A DNA stretch of 64,000 nucleotides from Mya arenaria (taxonomy: Eukaryota > Mollusca > Bivalvia > Myida > Myidae), in NCBI RefSeq assembly GCF_026914265.1, contig NC_069135.1, positions 372,001-436,000 of the forward strand, given 5' to 3'. Below, piece after piece: positions 26,238 through 39,569 of this stretch. Below the pieces are notes generated by a model, which had not been told where the DNA came from, did no database searches, and saw nothing but the letters and a program-made list of their open reading frames with translations. Both the position numbers and the translations under genes were made by a program. The number at the start of each line of letters is the position of its first letter. Within the stretch, counting starts at the first letter, position 1.

Positions 26238-28762
26238 CACACTTTTCTCACCCTGTGAGATGTTGAAATCTATATTTGAATGGTTTGAGTTGCCATCAGT
26301 GTAGCGAAGAAAACATATTTCAAGTAAATAAGAGAAACAATCTTTTAGACACGTTTATTAATTATGTATCAACAACAAAACCAAATGCGACGTTTTTAAG
26401 AGCGTTATATTTTGTATTCAAGCATGTACGGCAAATGTGTATTGTATTATTTTTTATTTGCTATGTTGTGTAAACTTGTCCGGCTTAAGGTGGCGAGTTT
26501 AATTCATTTAATTGAACAGTCAAAGGATGGTAATATCAGTCTGTTTGTTTTGTATTCAAAGCAAGTGTCAACGCCTCAGGACCAGAGAACAGAGAACTCC
26601 TCTTTGGGCCATACAGATACTTTATGGTCATAATATATGTAGCGTGTGGTAGAGGACCAAGATATTTTTTTTATCCAGAAACATTAAATCTGCAAATAAC
26701 TATGCAACAATTATAAACAAATAATATTTACCCTTCATGGTTAAATCTTGCGAACAAATATTTTTTTCAAGAGAATTTCTACTAACTGAGCCAATAACTT
26801 GTTTAGATAACAATTCAAAACGTAAATGGGAATTGAATGGTGTAGTTAGTCGCCTTCTAGTCGATATCGTGGCCTGTGAGCCATATGTCTTGTTCGTTAT
26901 AAGGTTTTTTTTCATTTATAATAAGATTAAGATGTAAGGGTGTCAATTTTTGTTGGCTGACTGTGAGTGCAAACGAAAAAAAATGTTGTTAAAACAGATT
27001 TAAAGAATATTACTACTTGGACCATTATTGTTGTTAAAAAGATCTTTATAATAATGCAAATATGCAATGTAAACAGCAGTGACTATGTCTTGTAGCAATA
27101 ATAAAATGACAATTACAGTGACAGGTCAAGTAGTCGAAAACTCAAAACAATTAATCATGTTTAAAGGTACAAAGCAAGGGCCAAAACGACAGTAAACTAG
27201 GGACACACACGTTTAAACACCACAGACACAAAACCTAACGCAACCAAAAGGCATATACGAATCAAAATAACTTTACAGACACATTATAGAATTAAGCAAG
27301 TCATAAGTGCCATACACTGGCCTGAAATGCTATTTCAACTGTTACAGTAAAGTAATACCATTATATCGATGGTTTACATGACTAAACCTCCCAATGTCCT
27401 TTGCCTGCTGTTAAAGAAATAGCGTTTGGAATGACTTTCATAAGTTGTTTATCGTTTTCTACATCAGTTCTATCATTTGACAATTTGAACATCATATGAT
27501 GTGCATTCTTAGTGTGCTCTTCCTGAAATTTGTTTTTTTTTAAACCAAAGCGACAGCTTTTAAATATCTGAAGACACCGGCGACGCTGATATCAAAATCA
27601 GTTGACTGCTAATAATATATGGTTTCTGCTCTTTTACCAAATAAAGTGAAGGGCACAAGAAAAGAAATGAAATTTATTCCCTGTAGAGTAACTTTGTACT
27701 CTTCAGGGGGTTCAACGTGTTCTGTGTTTTCTGAATTTTGAGGGAAATGTGTGGTGCGGAATGAAAGGGCGTTTTCGAAGTGATTTTGGTGTTTCGGGAG
27801 GATATTTACACTTGTTCCTCGAGGCCTTAACAAAAAAAGTTATTAAATGTATAAGCTGAACGATTGCCTGTTTACAAAGTGAAAGTAGAAAATTGCCTGA
27901 CTTGAAACTGTGTTTTTAGTCTAAGTGTACCATTCTTTTACCTATTTTTCATTAAAATTGTGCATATTGTTGTTTTTTTCGCCGGCTAGTGCATCCCGCT
28001 ATGGCATCATCAATTCAACTCGTGTGGCTAAAAAACACCATAAATCTTTAAAATACCTGCAAATTGATAGACAAATGTCGTCCCATGGAGAGCAAGGGCG
28101 TGGTCAAGGGGTTTGTCTAACAACGCACCCTGCCCATGTGCCAATAGTATGATTAATAAGCCACATTGAAGTCCCTGAATAAATATTAGTTAAATGTTTG
28201 GCAAAATGACAAAAAATGCAAATACAAATAATAAAACATATTAAAAAAAAAGTTATGCACACTCACAACAATGGAACGCAATTGATTTTAAGATTAATAA
28301 CTTAAATAAGTACGGAATTTCATAACACATAAAACATGTTTTAAAATGAAAATCAGAATGAACCCGATAAATCCGCCAGTCAACGAGGAGCCGATCAGCT
28401 TTTTGTTGGTGTTATGAACTCATGTATAAAAACTCTTAGAAGCGATTCTTACTTATATAGGATCTTTTTTGTGAATGGCAAGGAAAATACTAAAGCAATT
28501 TGCTTTGAAGCATTCATCTTTGGAGATGGGAATATTGAGTAATATACTCGTCTTAATTTTGAAAACTAAGAACCACTTAAACCTTGATGTTGGGAAAATA
28601 ATTTGCCCGAATTTATTTTTGATTATTAACAGGAATATTAATCTTGATACGAACTTTAATGTTTCCATTGATCATGTCAGAAATTGGATTTTTGAATAAC
28701 TTTTTTTAAAAATTGAGTTCATTGTGATATTTCAGTGTCCCCTTTGAAATAATTAAAAAAAT
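26238..28762. other. Gene-less stretch
   Basis: AT-rich DNA with only short, unconvincing open frames. No repeat or RNA gene was recognised. Confidence 0.5.
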
Positions 28763-28846
28763 AACACAAACACAAACACACATGCACTCTCACACACACG
28801 CACTCACACGCACACGCACTCACACACGCACGCACACACACACTCA
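28763..28846. repeat. CA-rich microsatellite
   Basis: About 85 bp of interrupted (CA)n with ACGC and ACTC interruptions. Confidence 0.95.
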
Positions 28847-30940
28847 ACATAAAACAATAAAATTATATTTTCGCAGACTAATTCAACAGAGTAAACAATA
28901 TATGTCGTCAATCAATTATAGAGCAGTTATTCATCCTAAAACATGTTTGTCCGACTAAACTATTGGGCGCTCAAATTAAATGAACATACATGTAAATTAT
29001 TCGGACGTTAAAAACTATCTGTATAAATATTTCGGCGCTACAAACAACTTCCACCACTAACAACTTGTGTACTCGATTCGACCGACCATTTCTACTGATC
29101 ATTTTAAAATGAATTTGTTTCAGCGCTCCAAATATGAACTGCTATATGAGATATATGAGGGGTTTTAACGTTATTACATAAATTGAAACTTATTTCTAAA
29201 GTGAGTTTTATCCCTCATGTTACTTTAAGGGCTATAAAAAAACAAGAAAGACTGATCCCATTTAATAAAACATTTAGAATTACCAATATATAAGGTACCA
29301 ATATATAAGGTAGGTGTTATTACTCAACACACGAAAGCACGGCATGACCCGACAACTGTTTTTGCGAATAAATTCGGAAAGCGCTTCCATGCCACTCGTT
29401 TATTATTCTTGTGAACATTTCGTGAACACTTTATATTGTTTCAGCGGAAAACCGTTTATAAAGCGGTTTAAAGATGTGATGGATTCTGACAAAAAAACGT
29501 TCACGATTGCTAAAATGTTGTGAAAGAGAGATCATAAAGTGAAGATATCTTATGTTAGCAAACACTCGAAGCAAAACAGTCGTGCAAGCGGTCAAGTTCG
29601 AAAAACAAAGCAGTAAACTATTGCGTCTACGACTACCATTCTGCTAACTGTTCCGTATATATGAGACCCCATTATATTACTAAATATCATTGCTTAAACC
29701 CCCGAGACGGTTACAAATCAAGATGATATTCATCGAAACATCGTTTCAATTAGCTCGGTGGATATTCGTTTGTACAAATACTGATGGAAGGTCTTTACAT
29801 GAAATTGTTTGAAAATGTATTGAACATGACAATCTGCATGTCTTCCGATTTTAAAATCGAGCAATTAATATGAAATTAATCTTAGGATAAATGACATCCA
29901 TTCAAGGTTAGTCTATAATGCAGCCTTTAACGATATTGCACAAAATTGTAAAAATAATTTAATCACACAAAAAAACTGCAGTTGTCTGAAAAAAATGGAA
30001 TCAGAAATACAATTATACGCGAGAAGAAATTCACTTTTCGCATAAGTGAGTTACAACAGCGCGGAAATGTTTCATGTAACAGTAAATGGAATATTATTCA
30101 CACATTGTAAATAAAGCATTGGTATCCCTGTATGTGTTTTGCTTTATTGTTTTGTAGAATACATGGACTGTTGTCCGGATAGGTTAAATTGCTGCAATTA
30201 ACATTGCAGGCGTTAACAGGGGCTACATGGGGTTGACTTTTACATTCCAGCTTTCTTTATCATTGCTTTATATTAGTTCTTATATAAAGTCTTCAGTTAA
30301 AGCACTTTATTCTTTTTATTTGTTTAAGCCTTTTGGATTGTCAGGTTTTGAAAATTCCGGAGACAACTTGTGTTTCATGATAATAAAATAGTTATCCTGT
30401 AACCAGATTTATAATCCGCTGAATATTCCGAAATTTAAAACTAAGATAATATTAATAATACAGCTTGACATTAAACATACTTGTTTTTGTATTGAAATAC
30501 AAGCTTTTTAAGCATAGTATTTCTTTAAAGCGGATGAAACAAAACTACCCGGCACCATGGTTGTTTTTGTTACAGATTAATAGACCTTTGATTTTCAATC
30601 AGATATTTTATTCTAGCACCATTTTTGCCATGGCTCTTTCTAGGCAATTCTAGGCATGGCGTCATCATTATATGTATTTCCGTTGTGTGGAATTAAAATG
30701 TTTTTATAAGTGATAGACGTGTTTTCACAAGCTTTAAATACACTGATGATCAATAACGTTATTTTTCTTAAAATCTTATACAAAGAGTATCTTTAATTAC
30801 TTATTTTTTCATAAAAAGTAGATATTAAAGCACTTACTGATTCACTAAAGTTGAAAGGTCATTTCGGAAGAACTGACTTGGCGGATTGTGCATTTTTCAG
30901 AGTTGGGAATAAATTGACTCCCTTTTGTATTTGCTTCAAC
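28847..30940. other. Gene-less stretch
   Basis: No recognised gene or repeat. A 70-codon open frame at 29,314-29,523 lacks family resemblance and is probably chance. Confidence 0.5.
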
Positions 30941-31216
30941 GGTAATTTAAAGCTTGGACTTTAAGACTATATATGGTAATCAAAGTCTCCATTCTTTTAA
31001 AAAAAACCGAACCATGTTCTCCTTCATCTAGGTTTTCCTTCAAACTAAACGTAAGTTCTGTTAATATTAAACAGAGAGAAAGCCAGAGAAATGGTAAATA
31101 ACGTTATATGAGAGAGAGAACTATCACCCTTCATTAAATATTCCACCTTACTGACTTCAGATATGCTATATGAATTTCTCATTATGGAGGTCTAAAAGTC
31201 CAAACCTTAGATTACC
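30941..31216. repeat. MITE-like element with 28-bp terminal inverted repeats
   Basis: Bases 30,941-30,968 and the reverse complement of 31,189-31,216 agree at roughly 22 of 28 positions (core TTGGACTTT). The 276-bp span without coding potential fits a small non-autonomous DNA transposon. No clear target duplication was found. Confidence 0.4.
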
Positions 31217-31877
31217 TTTTACCATACTCGTATACTCTTCCTCCAAAAGGTCGCCGTTACACGAATTATTCAGGTAACAATATGTAAACCGTAACCTTAT
31301 ATAGTAAGTAAACCGGGACCGTAAATTACAGCACAGCTTCATTCCGTAAACAAGTCTCTATTCTGTTCTATATTATGATCATGTTCGCTTCATTTAACTG
31401 TTAAAAGTTTTATGTTAAAACAGTGAACTATCCAGATTTTCAAAGGAACGCTTGTTGCACAGTCCTGTTAATGCTTTTAGCTTCGATGACAGGTGCACTA
31501 GCCACTTGGGATGAACAGAATAACGATACGAGGTATAATATGCAATATTCTGGGGGCTGAGACATTCCGTGCAATAGTCAAACCCGTAATACTAGTTTAG
31601 CAGAAGTGTGTTTTTTAGCCGAATCATGTGTCTCTGTGACGTATGCCTAGAAATACGGCTCGTAAGGTTTTGTTCTAATATCTACTTGAATGAAAAATAT
31701 GCTAACAATATAAGTAGTTACTAAATAATAAAACACATGGAATGCTGTTCTGATCTCAGTACTATTATTTTTCTAACAAACAAACTATAGAACATGTACT
31801 AATAAGCTTAAACACAATTTAAAACCGTCCAAAAGTATTTAAATTGTTTACAGTAAACTTCTTATAAGTCAATTAGC

Positions 31878-32002
31878 ATTGTTATGTACAATAAGGGATA
31901 TATTTGGACGAGCACACAGCTGGGAAAACATATTTGACGAGCCGTTATGCGGTTTACCAGCTGTGTACGAGTCCAACCATATGCCGTATTGTTTACAACA
32001 AT
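31878..32002. repeat. 125-bp long hairpin (palindromic MITE)
   Basis: Two arms of about 46 bp, starting ATTGTTATGTACAATA and ending GTATTGTTTACAACAAT, are imperfect reverse complements around a 33-bp spacer. Both arms carry CAGCTG at the inner edge. Such hairpins are typical of foldback MITEs. Confidence 0.7.
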
Positions 32003-35000
32003 AACTCATTTATTCTATATCTATATTCCTCCACATATTTTATTCTAAAATGCGTTGATATCAGATCTTGACAACACTTCGACGTTTTGTTTGTACACAA
32101 ACGAGGATTGATCATGGCTATTAAAGAGGAGTTATGTCACTTTAACTTTAGAGAGGCTGTCGATCCAGCCTTTCATTCGGAACCTATTCACGTGATTTTG
32201 TCTTTTTCATAAGTATAACATGGGACCTGGGAATCGCACAATACGGACAAAATACAGGATTTCATTGTACGCGCGTGCATTCCGATAGAAAATACACTTT
32301 ACAGTCACGTGTCTAAAATGAGAGTCTTTAATGGGTATAGAATATATGCCGACATTTAGAACACAGCTACGATAAAACAAACAACTGCAAGCAATGCATT
32401 TATAATTTAATAACTACGAATGTTAACCTCTATGTATGCTGTTTGTGTTTTCCTGCCATAGTCAAAATTGTTTTAATACTAATACTGAGTTTCAATCTGC
32501 TGGGAAAATTATATGGATCCAATATATTAAACATTTCAACTCCGAATAAAGGGACTATGATTGCATACGACAAATGATCATCGAAATTAATTTGGTTCAT
32601 TTTCAGCTCTCGTAGGCAATCATTTGTTATCATATACATTCACAAATAATTTTCAAGATATTACATTTGTATCAGTTTCACTGTTACCTATTTTAAAACG
32701 GAAATAGGGCTTTGTGTTACCTTCCAATGGATTATATGTATGCATGATACAGAACAATCAATTAATAATTTACCTGGACTTATCTTTTATGTTTGACAAT
32801 GCAAAGATTCTTAGTCCTTACACAATAAACACGAGAACAGTGCTTACAATGTACGTGATAGTTATATTCTGATTGTGCAATACAGAGTTGACCACATTTA
32901 CCATTGATACATGATGACAAGGTTGCGTGAAAATGCTCAAACAATGTATAATACGATATAAGCGAATTCATATATATCACAGAAACTTTCTTTTCAGGAT
33001 GTTGAATTGGAAACTACTCCTACAAGTCAAGTAGCCAAATATTTAACAAATCCATTGTATTATGTTTTACGGCAAACGCCTTTGACCTTACATTGAACAA
33101 ATCAGCTAGACTGACCACACATACTTGTTCGTCAAAACGTACGACCTTTTATCTTTAACCATTCTCCTACGGTTCACATAAACTCGTTAATACTCTGCAA
33201 TCGTTAAAACAGATACAGAATAAAATTCAGGTAACTAACCTTTTGAAAAATGGTGTACATTTAGCATTTCACCCTCCTATTCTTCTTTCTGCAATCAAAA
33301 AAAATTAACTTAGAAAACATTTTAGATTTCCTTTAAAACAAGCTTTGAGCATAATCAACACTTTCACTATGGCATTATGTGCAGTAAAACATTAACAAAA
33401 CAAACTAATCACGACAGAATTAAGAAGTTTATACTATGTCCCATATTCATCTCTGCTTTCCCTCTGGCTCGTTCGATTAAACTGTAAAAGTGCATACATT
33501 CAACTACCTTGGCACTTTCACAAATGCATAAGCAGCCTCAATGAGTGCCACAAGGGAGACATCATATAGGCTTTAAGGAATCGCCTTGATTCTGATCAAT
33601 CTAAATCATTTAACAGATATAAGACAGATATAAGATATGTTAATCAATTGATATGTTTCTATATCGTACAACCTTGGATAATGTCAATCATTTCAATATC
33701 TTCCTAAGTAGCATTTATTACAAGTAAAATAAATGGTTTATCCGAACGTTTTTCATCTTCTGATTTCTAACATTAAGAGAACACTAAGATCACTTATTTT
33801 TTGCGTTTTGTTTACGAGATTGCCTTTCTTTACTTGTCACTGGGTAGCCTTCGTCAAAAGCAGAGTCATGTTTCCTGAGACAAAATCAATTCTACCTTAT
33901 TTTAATCTGATATGTGTTATTGAATTGAATGAATTTTAAGAAGATTTATCAGAAGAATAACGAGAATGGAAAAAATTTAAATTCCCTACTTTTTGGCGAA
34001 AGCACAATTTAAATTTCAATATGGGCATGAGTAATTAGTTTTAAGCTAGTAAAATGCGTTAACTGTCTAAAACACAAAATATTTAGTCTTAAAGATAACA
34101 AATTTGCACTTTTATATTGTAACGTTTCTCTCGTAAGTTTAAGTTTCGAAATCAGCTGTTTCAGTAATAAATATTTACATGTAAAATTAAAGTGTGAGAT
34201 GCAAATTAACGAATATGAATGCTCTCGATATATTAACACACAAAAAAATCATAATCTTATAGGTTTTGGGATATTTAAATATTGAACACAAGGACAAGAA
34301 ACATTTCATATTTGATGAGAACGAGAAATTGTTCCAAACGTACTTCAATTTGGTGTGTAATATATGGTTTTCCTTAATACATTAATACATTAATAAAACA
34401 ATCGCGAATGCTCCGTTAACCCAAATTCAATTCATTTTAGTGGCATATTCCTTGTACTTCGCTAAAGATGAATGTTAAAGCTAAAAGATAATTGTAAAAT
34501 AAAGTGACAAAACACTCATTTCGAGAATTTAACTCAAGATAAATTCTTATTTTAAAAAAGTTAATACAAACATCGTTACATCAATATAGAAATATTGGAA
34601 TATCTGGTCAGACCTTTCTATTTACAAAATAAAGGAAAGTTGCCAAAATGCCACCCGATCTTCATTTCACCCTGTCCTCGATAAATAGGATCTGACACTG
34701 AGAGTACATGCATTTACGCGGTTTATGTGACCTGCATCGGTCTGTTAAGTTTTACTGTGTGCACGGATTTAAAAGTGATTTGCTGTCGCTTTCTACGATG
34801 ATTTTTCAGCGTTTTCTTGGTATATGGAGTTTCACAACATGCAGATGATTACGGTAAAGCCTTACTCTGTACTGCATGGATGTTGATTTTAAAAAAGTTC
34901 CACCAAGAATGTTTCAAGAGAACAAGCTGTTCTAGCCGTCATGGGATTTGTAAGGAGCCTGTGCTGCGGAATTCGTATTTGTGTTTTTGATAACCGACAG

Positions 35001-36220
35001 CTGATTAAACTGGCAAGCAAATAACATTGATTGCATATTGCCTGTGCTTGTCAAGATGGAGATGTTTGAAATGTTCTCGTGTTGTTTGTCACTAATGTGG
35101 CTGTATTTGTTGACTGACTGTATAATAAAGTGACTACTGTTCTGCATTATCTGGTTGGCGGAACATTGTTATAAAAAAAGTTTTGAACAAGATGCTTTCT
35201 GGCACTGTGATTTGTTTGCCATTTGTATCCCGGAAGTTCTACAGCTGTATTATTGAGGTAAGCATTTGCTGGCGTTTAAACCATTCTGTTTACAAACAAT
35301 CCAGAGGGATATCTAGGTCGCGTGTGATTAGTCTAGCCAATAGAAATGTCTGATATGTTATCTTACACATGTGTAAGATAAATATATTCGTAATGGGTAT
35401 ATAACACGGATAACAAGGGTAAATATGTGATAAAAAGATATAAGTAAATATAAAAGGTCTATAAAAAAACTATTTGGAATATATCTGATTCCTCCGAAAA
35501 TCATTTTCGCTGGCAATGATACTTTAAAAGGTCCAATCTGAAATGTATATATATTTCCAAATAGTCTTAAGCTAGCACAAGTTAACTTATTCTTCAAGAA
35601 AAATAATACCTTTTTTAAAAAATAAGTGATATAGACCGTCAGCATTTTACTATCAATGTACAAAGTCTTTTTGACCAAGTACTGACAAAGCAATAATCAT
35701 GAACAAATATTTGGTCACAAAAAGCGATTAGTATAGAAAAGTACACTACTTCAGACAGACCAAAAACTCAAAAAGCCTAACTTAAGGTGATTACCGTACT
35801 TTCTGTTTTCTTGAGGAGTATTGTCTGGGATAAATAAAACAACGCCCTGACTTCAATTGAATTCTTAACATATGCTTTCACTGTTCATTTCAGCAAGCAC
35901 GAAATTGAAATGTATATTGACGCCTAACTCGTTTGATGATGCCTGTTTAAAAGATGCTAGCCGGTCATTTTCTAAATATCCAAGGCCAATCATAATGTCT
36001 TAATACGGTTGCAAATGACGTTATATTGATTCAGGTAGATAAGTTGTTTCGAGCCGTTTCCTTAAAGCAGAGTGATTTTCAACATGAATGATCATCATAC
36101 ATAAAAATTGTTATATCATCTAAGAAAAATAGTTTAACCATAATATGTGCTTTTTGAAAACGGATGAATATATAGTTTTTATTCGAACATTTTTCCATTG
36201 TCCAATATTTAGTTCAAGCT
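32003..36220. other. Gene-less stretch
   Basis: No convincing gene. A 111-codon minus-strand frame at 35,358-35,693 is rich in isoleucine, leucine, phenylalanine and tyrosine as expected from AT-rich chance. At about 34,790-34,850 a short hydrophobic stretch followed by a GTAAAG donor-like site looks a little like a signal-peptide exon, but no partner exon was found. Confidence 0.45.
35358..35381. repeat. Perfect 24-bp palindrome
   Basis: TTATCTTACACA followed by its exact reverse complement, with no spacer. It could be a binding site or the centre of a lost inverted repeat. Confidence 0.8.
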
Positions 36221-36232
36221 TGTGTTTATTAG

Positions 36233-36483
36233 TTTAAACTTTATTTAATTTTACAACGATTGTGAAACAAGCTATAACAACTTATATTAATCACTCTCGT
36301 TGGCACGATGTTGCGCGAGAGTGTGGTCTTGTGTTGTGGGGGAAACCGGAGACCCCGGAGAAAACCCACTTGTCCGGCTTGGTGACCACTAACCAAACTC
36401 ACATGCGCCCAGGCCGGGAATCGAACCCGGGTCGCCTTGGTGAGAAGCGAGTGCGCTAACCACTGCGCTAACCGGACAACCGG
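36233..36483 (-). mobile_element. tRNA-derived SINE flanked by 12-bp target duplications
   Basis: On the minus strand a tRNA-like head carries an A box (36,460-36,470) and a B box (36,417-36,427). It is followed by a body containing CTCCGG...TTTCCCCC, a conserved core seen in widespread invertebrate SINEs, then an AT-rich tail. The element is bounded by perfect copies of TGTGTTTATTAG at 36,221-36,232 and 36,484-36,495. These target duplications show LINE-machinery insertion and fix both ends. The exact SINE superfamily is not resolved from sequence alone. Perfect duplications suggest a fairly young insertion. Confidence 0.9.
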
Positions 36484-36495
36484 TGTGTTTATTAG

Positions 36496-37419
36496 GCAAT
36501 TACATTGAACAATAGTTATTCTTTACATTGATTTTACGGAAAGTAGATGTTTCGCTCTTCGGGTTTATGAAAACTGACAAAATGATTTTTTATGATTGTT
36601 TTTCGCTAGCTCGTCCTATCCTTTTTTGGGAATCAACATCAAAATGGCCTTAAGCTCAACCTTTATGATTGCAGAAGGATCATTGAGTAACTGGATTAAG
36701 GCTTTTTGCAAAGTAACAAGATACATCCGACAGCCAACTAGGGATAGATGGGCACCATCTTAAATGTAAAAACCAGGCGCTCTGTGATCTATATTAGAGA
36801 CGATTATCCTACCACTAGAACCACTACAAATAGCATGTCGACTCCAAAAAATTGCAGGTCTTCTCTTTAGGTCCATTGCCTTAGCAGGTGTATCGTCCAA
36901 CCCTCCAATGCAACCGTGGAAGTATATCAAACTAACCCAATAGTGCAGTGGGCAAACGCTACGTTTATATTTTAAAATCTGAAAAGACATGCGCTTTGAA
37001 TTCGCCTTGCGACATAGATGACAGATCAAAACCGCTTAGATTGATCACATGATGCGTGTCTTATTTGACATGGTCTTAAGTTAGTTGACATTTCGGCAAA
37101 ACATCTTTCCAGAGCATAATAAAGCCATCGACCTTCAAACAGTGTTCATCTTACCAACTATTGATTTGACCCGCACGAGTCACAAAGGAGTAGCCATATA
37201 TCAAGATATCTGAGATGCCCGATCGCCCCCCACACACACACACCCATGATCTATATATTCCAAGCGGAAGCCATAGCAACTGCAATCCGCCCTTTTATTG
37301 AGGGTATAAAACTTCCCTCTCGCACGGATAACAAAGAAACGCGATTCAGCCACTTTGGAGATGAGGTATATTAAAAAATAACTCACCGAAGTTTAAGAAC
37401 ATCGTGGACACATTTTATT
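36496..37419. other. Gene-less stretch between SINE and LINE fragment
   Basis: No recognised gene. It includes a short (CA)n near 37,229-37,245. Confidence 0.5.
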
Positions 37420-37610
37420 TACGAGTCTTTCCTCGCTAAAATAAAATCTGATATTAACAATCTGAAATCACGCAATTTAACGCTGAAAGGGAAAGTATTG
37501 ATAGTAGAAACGTTTGCTATACCTCAGCTTCTTTATGAAATTGAAATAAATGGTGTACCTGACAAGTATCACAAATGATGGATAAAATTATTTCGGACGT
37601 TCTCATGCGA
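37420..37610 (+). mobile_element. LINE fragment (C-terminal part of reverse transcriptase ORF)
   Basis: Translation from 37,420 gives about 52 residues containing the pattern LTLKGKVLIVETFAIPQLLY and then NGVPDKY. This is the conserved segment just after the reverse transcriptase domain in L1/Tx1-like non-LTR retrotransposons (arginine/asparagine-leucine, GK, IVKT, IP, LLY). The frame stops at 37,576-37,578, and related residues continue in another frame to about 37,610. It is a short 3' fragment of a dead copy; no endonuclease or catalytic FADD region is present. Confidence 0.75.
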
Positions 37611-37779
37611 TAATTAACCAGCCATAATGATTAAATATAAATAAAAATAATTGATATTTATGTTATCATCCTTTCATACACATCATAAAGAACCCATAAA
37701 AACTAATGCTGAATGGGCTGCGTAGACATTTAATTCAAATTAAAGATCCGATGAAAGGAGATGCATGTCGAAATGGCAG

Positions 37780-38470
37780 CTTTAATTTCTTGACAGAGCT
37801 TAGTTTTAGATGATATTTTTATTGACGTCATTGTGTTTTTAAACCTTTTAAAAGTGTATCAATTGTAAAACAGGAAAATCAAAAAAAATCAAAAAAAATC
37901 GGTTAGTTTGCTTTAAAAGTTAACCTTCACAATAATGCGAGTAAAGTCTGCGGTTAGTAACGGTTTAAGCCATAAAACATTAATTTTCGAACGGAAATAT
38001 GAAAATCTAGGATCTGATGTTTTGTCAACAATCTTATATCATTGGTTTGCAGATACTTACGCAAAAATGTGCTCTTTCCAAGACAAAAAATAAAATAGTG
38101 GTAAAATGGTATATCTGTGAGAGTGCAGCTTTAACATCAAATTGTCAAGGATAGTTTATTTCGTCAAATATTTAGAACCATACCGCTTTGCCATCAAAAT
38201 GGTGTTTAATTAACTTTTTCAAGCAATACGATTTATCGCTCTGGAATGCTTAATCACCACTCGTTTTCCCGCTTAGAGCTGTTTAACTTTTTTAAGGAAG
38301 ATAATTACACCATTTACTTGTTTATTTCTAGCAGTGTCTCTCAAACTCACAATTGCGTCTGCCTTAATTGATGCCAAAAGGAAAATACGAGTGTTACCAA
38401 TTGAAATTTCTGTATAATTGTGTTCATCGGAAGTTCGTAATGACAACCATAAAACGATGAGGAGATTCGC
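37780..38470. repeat. Diverged 0.7-kb duplication, copy 1
   Basis: Aligns with 40,800-41,530, offset about 3.06 kb, the best part being 38,245-38,456 against 41,310-41,525. On the minus strand both copies give a comparable stretch of residues around a shared SDEHN motif and IVSL motif, which suggests a decayed exon inside the repeat. The protein family is not recognised. Confidence 0.65.
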
Positions 38471-39230
38471 AAGACTAAAAAATAAATCAGAATTGTCAGA
38501 TCATTATATAATACCAGATCACCCTTCATGGAATCTGATATTTTTTTAATTATACCGAATATATATTTTGTGAAACATTAAGATTGATGTCACCTGCAAC
38601 CATTGTTTACACCGCTTAAGTCTGCGAAACGCTTACCGTCTGCTACACGAATGTTCAACCATAATTTGTTAGCGCCTATTGCTCCAAGGTGCTGGAGAAA
38701 GTAACACATCTATTTAAGATTCTTCGCACGTGCCGTATTTGATACATTAAGACATAATTAATGATAAAAAAAATGATCTCATAAGGGATAATAAATTGTA
38801 GTAACACCTTAAACACCATTCAAAAGCCCACTCCGCTTTCTCTTAAATACAATTTTCTTCATTTTTTTCTTTCTGATCATATGAAGCAATGGATCGCATA
38901 GAAATGTTTCTCTTATAACAGTTTTACAGGTTTTTCAAACCAATAGCTATAAGCGGGATCAGCATACTTTTTGTTTGCAAATTGCTCACCTTGTGAGAGG
39001 CCCGTTTTAATATATATCTTAGTTAAAAGTGAAGTTTTCTTAGCGACATGTATTATTTATTTGTGTATATATTTATAAAAACTAACCTTTTGCCGGCAGA
39101 TATATACACATAGTTGAGAAACCAAAAACCAAAAACGTGTTGCCAACTGAAACCTTCCTACAAGTTCATGATTTTGAAGTAACGACCAAGATCCTTTATT
39201 GATACGGGCCCCTATTTTGAATATCGCCTA
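38471..39230. other. Gene-less spacer between repeats
   Basis: No gene or repeat recognised. Confidence 0.45.
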
Positions 39231-39569
39231 GCATTCATAGCTCCTCGGCCATTTTTATCGAAAACAACCTCGGATGTATGCCGGTACATCAGCAGAAGTA
39301 GTTCGGATTTTTTTAATTATATCTTTAATTAATTGTAGTGTTTTAGATTGTATTTATTAATCTAAGTTTAAATTGATTGCCGGTGAAGTGTATTATTGCA
39401 AACATAATTAAGATGCCCAAGAGTTAAGTCATTAATTTTAGCAGCAAAATTAAATTATTACGCGATCTACTTGCCGCGGACTTAAAAATACCGATTTGTG
39501 AGTATGCAAACCGTCCATATACATCCGATGTTATTTTCGATAAAAACGGCCGAGGAGTTCTGAATGATC
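39231..39569. repeat. MITE-like element with ~55-bp inverted arms
   Basis: The arm at 39,231-39,285 (core CTCCTCGGCC, then TTTTTATCGAAAA, then CGGATGTAT) is the imperfect reverse complement of 39,511-39,569. A 225-bp non-coding centre separates them. This fits a non-autonomous DNA transposon. Confidence 0.7.

Noticed and set aside
34790-34850. Signal-peptide-like exon
   Set aside because: A short hydrophobic stretch with a donor-like site but no downstream exon, TATA box or paralogue found.
35358-35693. 111-codon minus-strand frame
   Set aside because: Composition is that expected of AT-rich chance frames; it begins within a palindrome and has no domain or splice context.
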